From: Marinosulfonomonas sp.
Lineage (GTDB): Bacteria; Pseudomonadota; Alphaproteobacteria; Rhodobacterales; Rhodobacteraceae
Direction: 5' to 3'
DNA length: 33,655 bases
Assembly (NCBI GenBank): GCA_026984915.1
Contig: JALSRG010000100.1
Coordinates: 1 to 33,655, forward strand
The first letter of the stretch is position 1. Every line of letters starts with the position of its first letter. Position numbers and translations under genes: made by a program. The notes below the pieces were generated by a model that was not told where the DNA came from, made no database searches, and saw only the letters and a program-made list of their open reading frames with translations. Below, one piece after another: positions 33,203 to 33,655 of the stretch.

Positions 33203-33655
33203 ATGAGCAGAACTGTATATCTGAATGGCGAATACATGCCCGAGGGCGAGGCAAAGGTTTCGATCTTTGACCGCGGTTTTCTGATGGCCGATGGTGTTTA
33301 CGAGGTGACCAGCGTGCTGGACGGCAAGCTGATTGATTTCGAGGGTCACGCGGTGCGGCTGGAACGTTCGTTGAAAGAGCTGGACATGGCCAGCCCGATC
33401 AGCATGGAGGACCTGCTCGAGGTGCATCGCGAGCTGGTGCGGCTGAACGATATAAACGAGGGCATGATTTATCTGCAAATCACCCGTGGCGCGCCGGAGG
33501 ATCGTGATTTCGTGTTCCCCGATCCGGACAAGGTGCCGTCCACCATCGTGCTGTTCACCCAGAACAAGCCGGGGCTGGCGGATAATCCGGTGGCGAAAAA
33601 GGGTATCAGGGTGATCTCGATCGAGGATCAGCGCTGGGGCCGTCGCGATATCAAG
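33203..33655 (+). CDS. dat: D-amino acid aminotransferase (N-terminal part, cut by window)
   Basis: The first 151 residues of a class IV PLP transaminase. The opening TVYLNGEYMPEGEAKVSIFD with RGFLMADGVYEV is the D-alanine aminotransferase start. The fragment ends in RWGRRDIK, where the final residue, Lys151, is the expected PLP lysine. These enzymes exchange amino groups between D-amino acids and 2-oxo acids, typically D-alanine with 2-oxoglutarate to give D-glutamate. AAGGAG lies before the ATG. With dgcN and dgcA upstream, D-glutamate formed here could be converted onward. Branched-chain aminotransferase is the alternative, but the start and context favour Dat. Confidence 0.88.
   Translation, partial: MSRTVYLNGEYMPEGEAKVSIFDRGFLMADGVYEVTSVLDGKLIDFEGHAVRLERSLKELDMASPISMEDLLEVHRELVRLNDINEGMIYLQITRGAPEDRDFVFPDPDKVPSTIVLFTQNKPGLADNPVAKKGIRVISIEDQRWGRRDIK

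Noticed and set aside
1-33655. Mobile elements, CRISPR arrays, tRNA genes or attachment sites
   Set aside because: No transposase or integrase frame, no regularly spaced repeats, and no cloverleaf-like tRNA sequence with a CCA end was seen in the intergenic spaces.

Overview
The window is a piece of an alphaproteobacterial chromosome, most likely from Rhodobacterales (Roseobacter-type marine bacteria). The signs are an ATP synthase F0 operon with separate b and b' subunits, a malyl-CoA lyase that closely resembles the Rhodobacter Mcl1 as I remember it, a 2-aminoethylphosphonate cluster, a tripartite tricarboxylate transporter, GC-rich codon use, and at least three copies of a short intergenic repeat of a type I associate with this order. 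I count 40 protein genes, two of them cut by the window ends. I see no rRNA, tRNA, CRISPR array, transposase or prophage. The window looks like stable chromosome made of core genes and small metabolic modules.

Layout. 1-2591 (minus): ffh, a GNAT acetyltransferase, an AroQ chorismate mutase and rpsP (cut), with a strong hairpin in the ffh leader. 2801-5269: azoR facing a LysR regulator and an EamA exporter. 5337-6234: a ClbS/DfsB-like protein and an ArsR regulator. 6464-9067: atpI-atpB-atpE-atpF'-atpF, closed by a clear terminator. 9201-10998: a LysE-type exporter, then an FMN riboswitch controlling a RibN-type riboflavin transporter. 11044-13580 (minus): a FadR-type GntR regulator, an OmpA-like lipoprotein and an AraC/methyltransferase fusion. 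13694-15330: nth and a PfkB/adenosine kinase.

15527-23097 is a complete 2-aminoethylphosphonate (2-AEP) module: a LysR regulator facing phnW and phnX, then a binding protein, an ATPase and one large permease. PhnW turns 2-AEP into phosphonoacetaldehyde and PhnX cleaves that to acetaldehyde and phosphate. 23168-26058 (minus) is a TctCBA carboxylate uptake system, followed by accA. 27341-28607 holds an AraC/GyrI regulator and a DUF1801 protein.

28597-33655 is the most interesting part. On the minus strand mcl1 overlaps an Asp/Glu-racemase-like gene. On the plus strand dgcN-dgcA (D-glutamate N-acetyltransferase and N-acetyl-glutamate epimerase) are followed by a DEDDh exonuclease and a D-amino acid aminotransferase that is cut at its PLP lysine. 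Together the transaminase and DgcN/DgcA would route D-amino acid nitrogen through D-glutamate into the L-glutamate/arginine pool. A perfect 7-bp inverted repeat lies between mcl1 and dgcN. I found no clearly new multi-gene system. The best leads are this D-amino acid cluster with its embedded nuclease, the dispersed repeat, and several leader or operator palindromes.
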